From assembly GCA_016208545.1 (NCBI GenBank), contig JACQXU010000040.1, forward strand, positions 1-6,495: a DNA stretch of 6,495 bases, in the 5' to 3' direction. A program made the position numbers and the translations under genes. Below are positions 1 to 5,809 of the stretch, piece by piece; the stretch's first letter is position 1, and each line of letters opens with the position of its first letter. The notes below the pieces were generated by a model. That model was not told where the DNA came from. It saw nothing but the letters and a program-made list of their open reading frames with translations, and ran no database searches. The stretch is from Candidatus Uhrbacteria bacterium. Lineage in GTDB: Bacteria; Patescibacteriota; Patescibacteriia; UBA9934; GWF2-40-263.

Positions 1-116
1 AATTCTCAAACTCGATTCCGATTCCTGAAAGATTAAAAGATTATTTGGATCGTGAAAAAAAATCTGTCTTGCTCGGTAATTCATTTTCTGATTTGAAAAA
101 ATTTTTATTGGATTGA
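1..116 (+). CDS. C-terminal end of an unidentified protein (5' partial)
   Basis: A plus-strand reading frame is open from the left edge (first full codon at base 3) to a TGA at 114-116, giving 37 residues. The peptide reads like real protein: Phe-Ser-Asn-Ser-Ile-Pro-Ile-Pro-Glu-Arg-Leu-Lys near its start, then a charged helix-like stretch and a hydrophobic end, Lys-Lys-Phe-Leu-Leu-Asp. I do not recognise a family from this tail. The gene is convergent with the minus-strand run, and its stop lies only 5 nt from the 3' end of the tRNA. It therefore has no room for a separate terminator before the tRNA's antisense strand. The frame is short, so it could be chance, but its composition and its stop just short of the tRNA favour a true gene end. 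Confidence 0.55.
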   Translation, partial: FSNSIPIPERLKDYLDREKKSVLLGNSFSDLKKFLLD

Positions 117-121
117 TTTCG

Positions 122-195
122 TGGACGCACCAGGATTCGAACCTGGGACCTTCTCGGTGTAAACGAGACGCTCTAACCAGCTGAGCTATGCGTCC
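122..195 (-). tRNA. tRNA-Val, anticodon UAC
   Basis: The minus strand folds into a complete cloverleaf of 74 nt without CCA. The acceptor stem GGACGCA/TGCGTCC has seven perfect pairs. The D stem is GCTC/GAGC, the anticodon stem TCTCG/CGAGA, the loop TTTACAC (anticodon TAC at its centre), the variable loop AGGTC, and the T stem CCAGG/CCTGG around TTCGAAT. The discriminator base is A, as expected for valine. It reads GUA and, with a modified U34, other valine codons. The next bases are CGA, so CCA is not encoded and must be added after transcription. The 5' end directly follows the stop codon of the upstream kinase-like gene with no spacer, so it is probably cut out of the operon transcript by RNase P. 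It is the substrate type of the valS product encoded about 2.8 kb upstream. Confidence 0.97.
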
Positions 196-936
196 TTAAA
201 CAAACACTCGATCTTTTCCTGTAATAACTTTAAGCATCATTGCCTCAACACCAATATCAAATCTCGTACCTTGCATTTCTTCTCCATCAGCAAAAAGCGA
301 AATCGGCTTATCACTACGAATCGCCAAAAATTGAAAAGGCAGGACACTTTGCGTTTCTTGATGGCGAGCGAATGGCCCCCATCCTCGACGAATTGACGAA
401 TGAATATTTGCTCTTAGCATTCCGTCGCACGGATTACTGACATCAGCTAAATTTTGAATCTCCAAATCCGCACGAGAAGTCGGAACAATTCGATACTTTC
501 CATTGTTGCACATTAATTCCGCTTTAAATTCAGGTACACGAACACCTGTAATAAACTTACGGCCATTGATAGTTCCGACATCAATTTGTTCAATGCGACG
601 CGCAGACAAAATATCGCACGCGGCAACTCCATTTGGAATACCCAAAAGTCGCGCAAGTTCATTTTTTGGTCCGATCGGAATCAAACCGAGCACAATCTTA
701 CTTTCCGAAATCACATCAAGTACTTTTCGCACAGTATCATCGTTTCCTAAAACAACGACCGTCTTCACTCCGCGATCAATTTCATCACGAATCATTTCTT
801 CAGCGTTTCGAAAAAGCGCAAGACGCGAAATCTTCCCGGCAATGCCGAGGTCCGTCAAACGGTTTTCGATATCAAGAAGTTCTCGTTCGTACCGTTTATT
901 TTCTTGAATGAATTCGTCGTAAAGATAACAATACAT
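196..936 (-). CDS. Diacylglycerol kinase-family protein with diverged nucleotide-binding motif
   Basis: This 246-residue protein looks like the small DAGK/YegS/LCB5-type lipid kinase fold. After an N-terminal region of about 55 residues come Val-Val-Val-Leu-Gly-Asn-Asp-Asp-Thr (60-68), in the position of the family GGDGT loop, and Leu-Ile-Pro-Ile-Gly-Pro-Lys-Asn-Glu-Leu-Ala-Arg-Leu-Leu-Gly-Ile (85-100), in the position of PxGTxNxxAxxLGI. Next are Ile-Asp-Val-Gly-Thr-Ile-Asn-Gly (118-125), the usual start of the second, beta-rich domain, and Phe-Ala-Asp-Gly-Glu-Glu (215-220), near the conserved C-terminal DGE. Known members phosphorylate diacylglycerol, sphingoid bases or related lipids at the membrane. 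Here the glycine loop is altered, so activity and substrate are uncertain. From memory, similar proteins in Patescibacteria also carry Gly-Asn-Asp, which would make this a subfamily trait rather than decay. The start lies 9 nt after the bactofilin stop, without a Shine-Dalgarno. The stop directly abuts the tRNA. Confidence 0.75.
   Translation of the reverse strand: MYCYLYDEFIQENKRYERELLDIENRLTDLGIAGKISRLALFRNAEEMIRDEIDRGVKTVVVLGNDDTVRKVLDVISESKIVLGLIPIGPKNELARLLGIPNGVAACDILSARRIEQIDVGTINGRKFITGVRVPEFKAELMCNNGKYRIVPTSRADLEIQNLADVSNPCDGMLRANIHSSIRRGWGPFARHQETQSVLPFQFLAIRSDKPISLFADGEEMQGTRFDIGVEAMMLKVITGKDRVFV
388..403. repeat. Short tandem 8-mer (GACGAATT/GACGAATG) in the kinase-like gene
   Basis: Two adjacent 8-bp units differ only in the last base. 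They sit beside a GC-richer stretch with GATGG/CCATC arms at 360-383. Together they encode roughly residues 178-193 of the kinase-like protein, including Ser-Ile-Arg-Arg-Gly-Trp-Gly-Pro, in the beta domain shortly before the DGE motif. This may be a small repeat-derived insert in a loop, like those in valS, but the signal is weak and could be chance. Confidence 0.3.
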
Positions 937-945
937 GAAAAAGTT

Positions 946-1317
946 TTATTCTGTCTTTTCCATCTCCCCCATTGTGATCTTTCCGTTTACTCGCGCGCCG
1001 GTTGCGATCGACAAATTTTGTGTCTCCACATCTCCTTGAATAACAGAAGTAGCCAAGAGCTCAAGACGTTCGCTTGCGTGAATATTTCCCTTGACCTCAC
1101 CGGCGATCACAGCGCTTTTTGCAGTAACGTCAGCATGAATGCGAGCGCTCTGTCCGATCGTGAGAGCTTGTGTTGTCTCGATTGAACCGTTCACTTCCCC
1201 ATCAATCACAACATCTCCTTGTGAATGAAAATCCCCCTCAACTTTAACTCCTTGCGCAATGATTGTTTCATTGCTTGATTGCTGTGGCATAGATTGTTCA
1301 GATTTGACTCGAAACAT
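946..1317 (-). CDS. Bactofilin (polymer-forming cytoskeletal protein)
   Basis: This 123-residue protein matches the bactofilin (DUF583) pattern. After a polar N-terminus of about 17 residues come Thr-Ile-Ile-Ala-Gln-Gly-Val-Lys-Val-Glu-Gly-Asp-Phe (18-30) and Val-Val-Ile-Asp-Gly-Glu-Val-Asn-Gly-Ser-Ile (36-46). Repeated short beta strands with glycine turns then run to about residue 116: Leu-Thr-Ile-Gly, Ala-Val-Ile-Ala-Gly-Glu-Val-Lys-Gly-Asn-Ile, Gln-Gly-Asp-Val and Gly-Lys-Ile. The family forms a right-handed beta-helix that polymerises without nucleotide into membrane-associated filaments, which act in cell shape, stalk growth or envelope enzyme placement. I chose the first ATG because it gives Met-Phe-Arg-Val-Lys, like the short Met-Phe-basic membrane-binding ends known in bactofilins. 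A second ATG at 1290 would give 114 residues. The gene follows argS by 27 nt and precedes the kinase-like gene by 9 nt, so co-transcription is likely. No Shine-Dalgarno is visible at either start. Confidence 0.93.
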   Translation of the reverse strand: MFRVKSEQSMPQQSSNETIIAQGVKVEGDFHSQGDVVIDGEVNGSIETTQALTIGQSARIHADVTAKSAVIAGEVKGNIHASERLELLATSVIQGDVETQNLSIATGARVNGKITMGEMEKTE

Positions 1318-1324
1318 ATATATA

Positions 1325-1345
1325 GGACGATCTTAATAGATCGCC
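1325..1345 (-). promoter_or_regulatory. Hairpin at the argS stop/bactofilin leader
   Basis: On the minus strand GGCGATCT (beginning in the last G of the argS TAG stop) pairs with AGATCGTCC across an ATTA loop, giving 8 bp with one bulged base. It is followed by alternating TATATATA running into the bactofilin ATG, not by a T run, so it does not look like an intrinsic terminator. It could stabilise or process the transcript, lower bactofilin translation, or bind a protein. The function is unknown. Confidence 0.4.
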
Positions 1346-3048
1346 TACATCTCGTCAATTGGCTCAATACCCATAAGCCACAATCCATTTTTCAGCACTT
1401 GTTCAACACTTTGAATAAGTCCAAGTCGAGACGTTTGAACAGATTTTTCGGATTTTAGAATTGGAACTTCATTATAGTAATGTGAAAAAACCTGACACAA
1501 ATCAAAAAGATAACGCGCTAGTTGATTGAGTTGATATGTTTGACTGATTTCGAATAAGACTTCTGGATACCGAGCAAGCTGTGTTATGAGTTGGTGTTCA
1601 AGCGGATGGTTTAGAGATTGCGCATCAAGAATTGGTTTTACTTTTCCGGCTTTGTTGAACAAATTTTGTATTCGAGCAAATGAATAAAGTAAATACGGAC
1701 CGCTGAAACCCTCAAACGATAGCGCTTCGTTAAAATCAAAAATTATTTTTTTCTCAACGTCTTGTTTGAGCATTCCAAAACGCATCGCGGCAAATGCTAT
1801 CAAACGAGAAGTTGATTCAATCTGTTTTTCATCCCAATCCGAATGCCGTTCTTTTGTTGCTTTTTGCGCTTGAGTGATCAAACGATCGCGAAATGTCTCA
1901 TAACGAATTACGTTTCCAGTTCTTGAAGCCATCACTCCGTCAGAAAGCGTTACAAATTCGTACGCAAGATGATAAAGTTCACGCTCAAACTTCATCCGAG
2001 CAAGAGTCGCGAATAATTGTTGAATGGCGTGAGATTGACGCGCATCGACGACGTAAATCGAACGAGTCGGGTGGTAATCTTCTTCTTTTTTAAGCGCAAG
2101 CCCGAGATCTTTCGCATTGTAAAGTAAAGTTCCGTCAGATTTCACTAGCAGATTCACACCTAATTTTTCTTCCTCCAAATCTACTATCCACGCGCCTTCT
2201 GACTGAATAACTATTCCTTTTTTTATTAAGTCATCAATTATTTTTCTTGTTTTGCCGATAAGATCACTCTCGAAATACCATTTTTCAAGTTTTATATTGA
2301 GCTCTGTGTAAACTTCCTCCAGAAAATCCACTGACCATTGCCAAGTTTTTTTCCAAATCTTTACTTCATCTCCGCGCTGTTCTTCCAAATTTCGAAACAC
2401 GGCCGCGACTTCTTCTTTATACGCAGGATTTTCTTCAACAGCTTTTGTCGCCTCAACATAAACTTCACGCAAAAAATCAATCTGATTTTCTTTTGAAACT
2501 TCCTCGTCCTTGTGAAATTTGCTGATCGCCCAAACTGATTTTGCAACATGCGCTCCAAGATCATTTATGTACGCAACAGGAATTACGTCATATCCATTTG
2601 CTTCAAGAACAGAAATCAACATTTGACCCAAAAAAAGATTTCGCAAATGACCAATGTGAACATCTTTGTGTGTATTGAGATTCGCGTATTCAATCATCAC
2701 GCGTTTATTTTCGCCAACGTTTGAGCGTCCGTACGTTTCTTCACGTTCAGAAATATCCGAAAGAATACTTGTTCCAAATTCGGACGAAAAAACAAAATTC
2801 ACATACGGACCGATAGCGCGAACATCTGCAATAAATTCTTTAGGGCCAATCTTAGCGGCGATCTCGGTCGCAATTTCATTCGGATTTCTTTTCAGATTTT
2901 TTGCGAGCGTAAAACACGGAAACGCAACGTCTCCTAAACTTGGGTCCGGCGGCAGAGCAAAATCATCGATCGAAGGCGAAAAACCGCCTCCAACGGCTTT
3001 TTTCAATTCCTGCAAAATCTGTTGTTTAGCTTTTTGAATGGGATACAT
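1345..3048 (-). CDS. argS: Arginyl-tRNA synthetase
   Basis: This class I aminoacyl-tRNA synthetase charges tRNA-Arg with arginine in the cytoplasm, and it needs the bound tRNA to activate the amino acid. Its 567 residues are a normal length. The N-terminal Add-1-type domain spans about 1-88 (Ser-Leu-Gly-Asp-Val-Ala-Phe-Pro at 37-44; Gly-Pro-Tyr-Val-Asn-Phe at 80-85). The catalytic signature Asn-Thr-His-Lys-Asp-Val-His-Ile-Gly-His-Leu-Arg-Asn is at 125-137, with HIGH at 131-134. The KMSKS region reads Gly-Val-Met-Ala-Ser-Arg-Thr-Gly-Asn at 371-379 and lacks both lysines. As in many ArgRS of this kind, a lysine (Lys128) just before HIGH probably compensates. The DALR anticodon-binding helices run from about 450 to the end (Gly-Pro-Tyr-Leu-Leu-Tyr-Ser-Phe-Ala-Arg at 450-459). 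The start overlaps the valS end by 23 nt, which implies co-transcription. Only a weak AGAAAG lies before the ATG. Confidence 0.97.
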   Translation of the reverse strand: MYPIQKAKQQILQELKKAVGGGFSPSIDDFALPPDPSLGDVAFPCFTLAKNLKRNPNEIATEIAAKIGPKEFIADVRAIGPYVNFVFSSEFGTSILSDISEREETYGRSNVGENKRVMIEYANLNTHKDVHIGHLRNLFLGQMLISVLEANGYDVIPVAYINDLGAHVAKSVWAISKFHKDEEVSKENQIDFLREVYVEATKAVEENPAYKEEVAAVFRNLEEQRGDEVKIWKKTWQWSVDFLEEVYTELNIKLEKWYFESDLIGKTRKIIDDLIKKGIVIQSEGAWIVDLEEEKLGVNLLVKSDGTLLYNAKDLGLALKKEEDYHPTRSIYVVDARQSHAIQQLFATLARMKFERELYHLAYEFVTLSDGVMASRTGNVIRYETFRDRLITQAQKATKERHSDWDEKQIESTSRLIAFAAMRFGMLKQDVEKKIIFDFNEALSFEGFSGPYLLYSFARIQNLFNKAGKVKPILDAQSLNHPLEHQLITQLARYPEVLFEISQTYQLNQLARYLFDLCQVFSHYYNEVPILKSEKSVQTSRLGLIQSVEQVLKNGLWLMGIEPIDEM

Positions 3049-5809
3049 AACTTTCTAATTTGTCTTTTGCTTCTTGTAATTTTTGTCGCATTTTTTCTAC
3101 AACTTGCGGCGGTGCTTTAGATACAAATTCTTTGTCGGAAAATTTATTTTCGATCATCAAAATATAATCGCGAAGTTTTTCACTTTCTTTTTGAATTCTT
3201 GCTTCTTCCGATTTCGAATCTTCGATCGGAAGAATAATGTGAGCTGTGATTTGATCAAGAACAACAACAGCAAAACCGGATCCAAATTCTGGAAGTTGAG
3301 AAATAATTTCAATGTCTTGAACGCGCGCAAGCGTTTTTATGATCGACAAATTTTCTTCAATAATTTTACGAGTGTGTGAATCTTGTATTTGCAAACGAAC
3401 ATCAACTGATTGTTCTTGACGAACTTTATATTGCGATCTGATATTTCGAATAGAAATGATAAGTTGTTGAACCCGAGAAAATTCATGTTCAGCTGAAAAA
3501 TCAGTATTCGTTGTTTGCTCTTTTGGCCACGATTCAACGATTAATAAATCTGACGAAATGTTTTTCCAAATCGCTTCTGTCACAAATGGCATAAATGGAT
3601 GCCAGAGAACAAGTAGTTGTTTTAAAACGAAAAACAAAATATTTTCACTATCTCTTGCCTCTTGCTTATTACCTATACCATCTTGCTTCTGAATCTTGGC
3701 AATCTCCAAATACCAATCAGCAAATTCTCCCCAAGTAAAATCACGCAACTTTTCTCCTGCTTGAGAAAATTCGTAATTTTCAAGATGATCTGTTACTTCT
3801 TTTGTAACCGTTGCAAATCGTGAAAGAATCCAACGATCGGCCAAAGTCATGTCATTGCGAGCCACGAGTTGGTCGAGTGGCGAAGCAATCTCTGATGGGA
3901 TTACTTCGTCGACTTCGTCTCCTCGCAATGACAACAAAACGAACCGTGAAATGTTCCATAACTTATTTGTGAAATTGCGATACCCAGCAATTTTTTCTTC
4001 AGATAATTTCGTATCATTTCCAGGTGTTGTTCCAATTACAAGCGACAAACGCGTCGCATCTGCTCCAAATTTTTCAATCATATCAAGCGGATCAATGATG
4101 TTGTCGAGCGACTTGCTCATTTTGCGCCCCTGTTCATCACGAACAAGTCCGTGCAAATAGACATCTCTAAACGGAACCTCGCCAACAGTGTATGTTGTCA
4201 TTAGAATCATTCGTGCAACCCAAAAAAATAAAATATCGTACCCAGTTTCAAGAACGGATGTTGGATGATAACATTCGAGATCTGTTGACATTTTTTCACC
4301 GGTGTGAAAAGACGTCAACACGTTATTCTGGTCAGGCCAACCGAGTGTCGAAATTGTCCAAAGTCCTGCACTAAACCAAGTGTCGAGCGTATCTGTATCC
4401 TGTTGCCAATCTTCTCCTTCCGGAGCTGTAACGCCAACAAATGGTGTCTCCAACTTCTGATCTCCGACTTCTGACTTCTGTTTGTACCATACAGGAACAC
4501 GATGACCGTACCAAATCTGCCGGCTGATATTCCAATCACGCAAATTATCAATCCAATGAAAATACGTTTTTTCAAAACGATCCGGAATGATGCGAATTTG
4601 TTTTGTTCGTACAACGTGTTGCATTATTTCTTTAAGAGCCAACAACTGGCCATTTTTAATTCCTTTGATCGGTGAATGTTCGGACTGACGAAATGAAAAC
4701 TGTTTATTAACATCGATAAACCATTGCACTTTTGGAAGAGGTTCAATTGCTGTTCCACAACGATAACAAACCGACAAATTGTGAACATAATCTTCATCAA
4801 TGTGGTCAACAAGTCCTTTTTTCTCAAGCACTGAAACGATTTCCTCTCGCGAGTCGTGTGCATTTTTTCCAGCGAACGTTCCAGCCGCTTTAGTTAGATT
4901 TCCGTCTTCATCAATAATTTTCAAAATTTCAAAATCATATTTTTTAGCCAAATCAAAGTCAACGAAACTATGTGCTGGGGTAATCGTCATTGCGCCTGAA
5001 CCAAGCGATATGTCAGCGACCTCGTCAGCAATTACTTTCGCTTTTACTATTCCTTCAATCCACTCAACGTCCATTTCTTTTCCAATTAAATTTTTGTAAC
5101 GGTCGTCGTTTGGATGCACTACGATAACTTTGTCAGCAAATTTTGTTTCCGGACGCGCTGTTCCGATCACGACAGGCCCATATTTAAAATAATAAAATTT
5201 GGTTTTTTGTTCTTTATATTCAACTTCATCATCAGCAAGAGTAGATTTACATCGCGGACACCAATTCACCATTCTGTCACCTCGGTAGATTAATCCGTCG
5301 TCATACATTATCTTAAACGCAGTGTTGACTGCTTTATTGCGAACTTTATCAAGTGTGAATGCTTCGCGCGTCCAATCCAAACTTGCTCCCATTTTTTTTG
5401 CCTGATTCACAATTACGTCGTGCGACTCACTCGCAAATTTTTCAACACGTTTCAAAAATTCCTCTCTGCCGAGCTCGCGCCGAGGATCTTTCATTCCATC
5501 TTTCATGAGAAGTTTTTCAACTTTTGTTTGTGTAGCAATTGCCGCATGATCGGTTCCAGGAATCCAAAGTGCTTTTTTGCCGCGCATGCGCGCAAACCGA
5601 GTCATAACGTCCTCAATCGCAAGCATGACAGCATGACCCATGTGAAGCGTGCCTGTAACGTTTGGCGGAGGTAAGACAATACTAAACATTTCCGTCCGTT
5701 TACCTGGCAAATTGTCCGGATTAAAAAACCCGCTCTTTTCCCAGGCGGCGTAAATTTCGTCTTCGTATTGTTTCGCTTCGTAGGCTTTTGGAATTTCGTT
5801 TTTTGCCAT
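3026..5809 (-). CDS. valS: Valyl-tRNA synthetase with repeat-derived inserts
   Basis: This class I synthetase charges tRNA-Val and edits misactivated threonine. From the chosen ATG it has 927 residues, within the family range. Landmarks are Pro-Pro-Pro-Asn-Val-Thr-Gly-Thr-Leu-His-Met-Gly-His (47-59, HIGH motif), zinc-knuckle-like Cys184/Cys187 and Cys348/Cys351, the CP1 editing domain with Gly-Thr-Ala-Arg-Pro-Glu-Thr (216-222) and Thr-Pro-Ala-His plus Asp284, Asp-Thr-Trp-Phe-Ser (476-480), Gly-Arg-Lys-Met-Ser-Lys-Ser (561-567), the anticodon-binding helices from Leu-Ala-Asp-Arg-Trp (656-660), and a C-terminal coiled-coil arm (about 865-925). I chose the start at 5809 because Met-Ala-Lys-Asn-Glu-Ile-Pro-Lys-Ala-Tyr-Glu matches normal ValRS N-termini. 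The frame stays open upstream to an ATG at 5959 that overlaps the previous stop (TAATG), which would add 50 atypical residues. Neither start has a Shine-Dalgarno. Residues 444-455, 497-509, 626-654 and 705-719 are encoded by repeat-like DNA and look like in-frame loop inserts. Confidence 0.97.
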   Translation of the reverse strand: MAKNEIPKAYEAKQYEDEIYAAWEKSGFFNPDNLPGKRTEMFSIVLPPPNVTGTLHMGHAVMLAIEDVMTRFARMRGKKALWIPGTDHAAIATQTKVEKLLMKDGMKDPRRELGREEFLKRVEKFASESHDVIVNQAKKMGASLDWTREAFTLDKVRNKAVNTAFKIMYDDGLIYRGDRMVNWCPRCKSTLADDEVEYKEQKTKFYYFKYGPVVIGTARPETKFADKVIVVHPNDDRYKNLIGKEMDVEWIEGIVKAKVIADEVADISLGSGAMTITPAHSFVDFDLAKKYDFEILKIIDEDGNLTKAAGTFAGKNAHDSREEIVSVLEKKGLVDHIDEDYVHNLSVCYRCGTAIEPLPKVQWFIDVNKQFSFRQSEHSPIKGIKNGQLLALKEIMQHVVRTKQIRIIPDRFEKTYFHWIDNLRDWNISRQIWYGHRVPVWYKQKSEVGDQKLETPFVGVTAPEGEDWQQDTDTLDTWFSAGLWTISTLGWPDQNNVLTSFHTGEKMSTDLECYHPTSVLETGYDILFFWVARMILMTTYTVGEVPFRDVYLHGLVRDEQGRKMSKSLDNIIDPLDMIEKFGADATRLSLVIGTTPGNDTKLSEEKIAGYRNFTNKLWNISRFVLLSLRGDEVDEVIPSEIASPLDQLVARNDMTLADRWILSRFATVTKEVTDHLENYEFSQAGEKLRDFTWGEFADWYLEIAKIQKQDGIGNKQEARDSENILFFVLKQLLVLWHPFMPFVTEAIWKNISSDLLIVESWPKEQTTNTDFSAEHEFSRVQQLIISIRNIRSQYKVRQEQSVDVRLQIQDSHTRKIIEENLSIIKTLARVQDIEIISQLPEFGSGFAVVVLDQITAHIILPIEDSKSEEARIQKESEKLRDYILMIENKFSDKEFVSKAPPQVVEKMRQKLQEAKDKLESYVSHSKS
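3653..3699. repeat. TCTTGC-rich low-complexity tract in valS
   Basis: Three TCTTGC words (3653-3658, 3660-3665, 3681-3686) and one TCTTGG (3694-3699) occur within 47 bp. On the coding strand this reads as CAAGA/GCAAGA words. It encodes about residues 705-719 (Lys-Ile-Gln-Lys-Gln-Asp-Gly-Ile-Gly-Asn-Lys-Gln-Glu-Ala-Arg), between the conserved Ala-Asp-Trp-Tyr-Leu-Glu helix and the His-Pro-Phe-Met-Pro-Phe block of the anticodon-binding domain. This is a linker that varies in the family. It is probably a simple-repeat expansion kept in frame, but moderate sequence bias alone could produce it. Confidence 0.4.
3850..3933. repeat. 84-bp palindromic repeat element inserted in frame in valS
   Basis: The ends are perfect 12-bp inverted repeats: TGTCATTGCGAG (3850-3861) and CTCGCAATGACA (3922-3933). 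An inner pair, CGAAGCAATCTC (3881-3892) and GGGATTACTTCG (3897-3908), closes a 4-nt loop with two non-Watson-Crick positions, one of them a G·U pair on either transcript strand. The middle arms are unequal (19 and 13 nt) and pair poorly. The left one has its own small CCAC/GTGG stem. The style, TGTCATTGCGAG then GAAGCAATCTC then the mirror, is one I recognise from a palindromic repeat scattered between genes in many bacteria, including Patescibacteria. The length is a multiple of three, and the element adds about 28 residues (626-654, including Ser-Leu-Arg-Gly-Asp-Glu-Val-Asp-Glu and Ala-Arg-Asn-Asp-Met) without a stop. It lies between the catalytic and anticodon-binding domains. There is no transposase, so it could only be mobilised in trans. 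Confidence 0.85.
4283..4320. repeat. 38-bp near-perfect dyad in valS
   Basis: TGTTGAC (4283-4289) mirrors GTCAACA (4314-4320), and TTTTCAC (4293-4299) mirrors GTGAAAA (4304-4310), around one centre with a CGGT loop. Only the three bases between the two arms pair imperfectly. It encodes residues 497-509 (Val-Leu-Thr-Ser-Phe-His-Thr-Gly-Glu-Lys-Met-Ser-Thr). These stand where most ValRS have only a few residues between Gly-Trp-Pro and the Tyr-His-Pro-Thr-Ser block. This suggests a short palindromic element kept in frame as an extra loop. Whether it is multicopy cannot be seen here. Confidence 0.6.
4447..4480. repeat. 14-bp tandem repeat (2.4 copies) in valS
   Basis: TCTCCAACTTCTGA (4447-4460) is followed directly by TCTCCGACTTCTGA (4461-4474), with one mismatch, and then by a partial CTTCTG. 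It encodes residues 444-455 (Gln-Lys-Ser-Glu-Val-Gly-Asp-Gln-Lys-Leu-Glu-Thr), between the Arg-Val-Pro-Val-Trp-Tyr block and Phe-Val-Gly-Val before Asp-Thr-Trp-Phe-Ser. Many ValRS have a variable or zinc-binding loop at this point. The unit is not a multiple of three, so the whole tract, not each copy, must keep frame. Confidence 0.6.

Noticed and set aside
60..110. A/T runs (A8 near 55-62 and AAAAAATTTTT at 96-106) as a terminator for the minus-strand run
   Set aside because: No GC-containing stem lies directly before either T run on the minus strand, and both fall inside the convergent coding tail. Termination may occur here but is not shown.
503..907. Plus-strand open frame of 134 codons opposite the kinase-like gene
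   Set aside because: Ser/Arg-rich shadow translation. The minus-strand frame carries the family motifs.
2666..3037. Plus-strand open frame of 123 codons over the argS 5' end
   Set aside because: It is antisense to the conserved HIGH and N-terminal region of argS and has no recognisable protein features.
3026..3048. Frameshift or assembly error at the valS/argS overlap
   Set aside because: Both proteins end and begin with family-typical sequence. A 23-nt overlap is normal in compact genomes.
3849..4160. Plus-strand open frame of 103 codons across the palindromic repeat
   Set aside because: It lies wholly antisense to conserved valS motifs, and its first part is just the other strand of the repeat.
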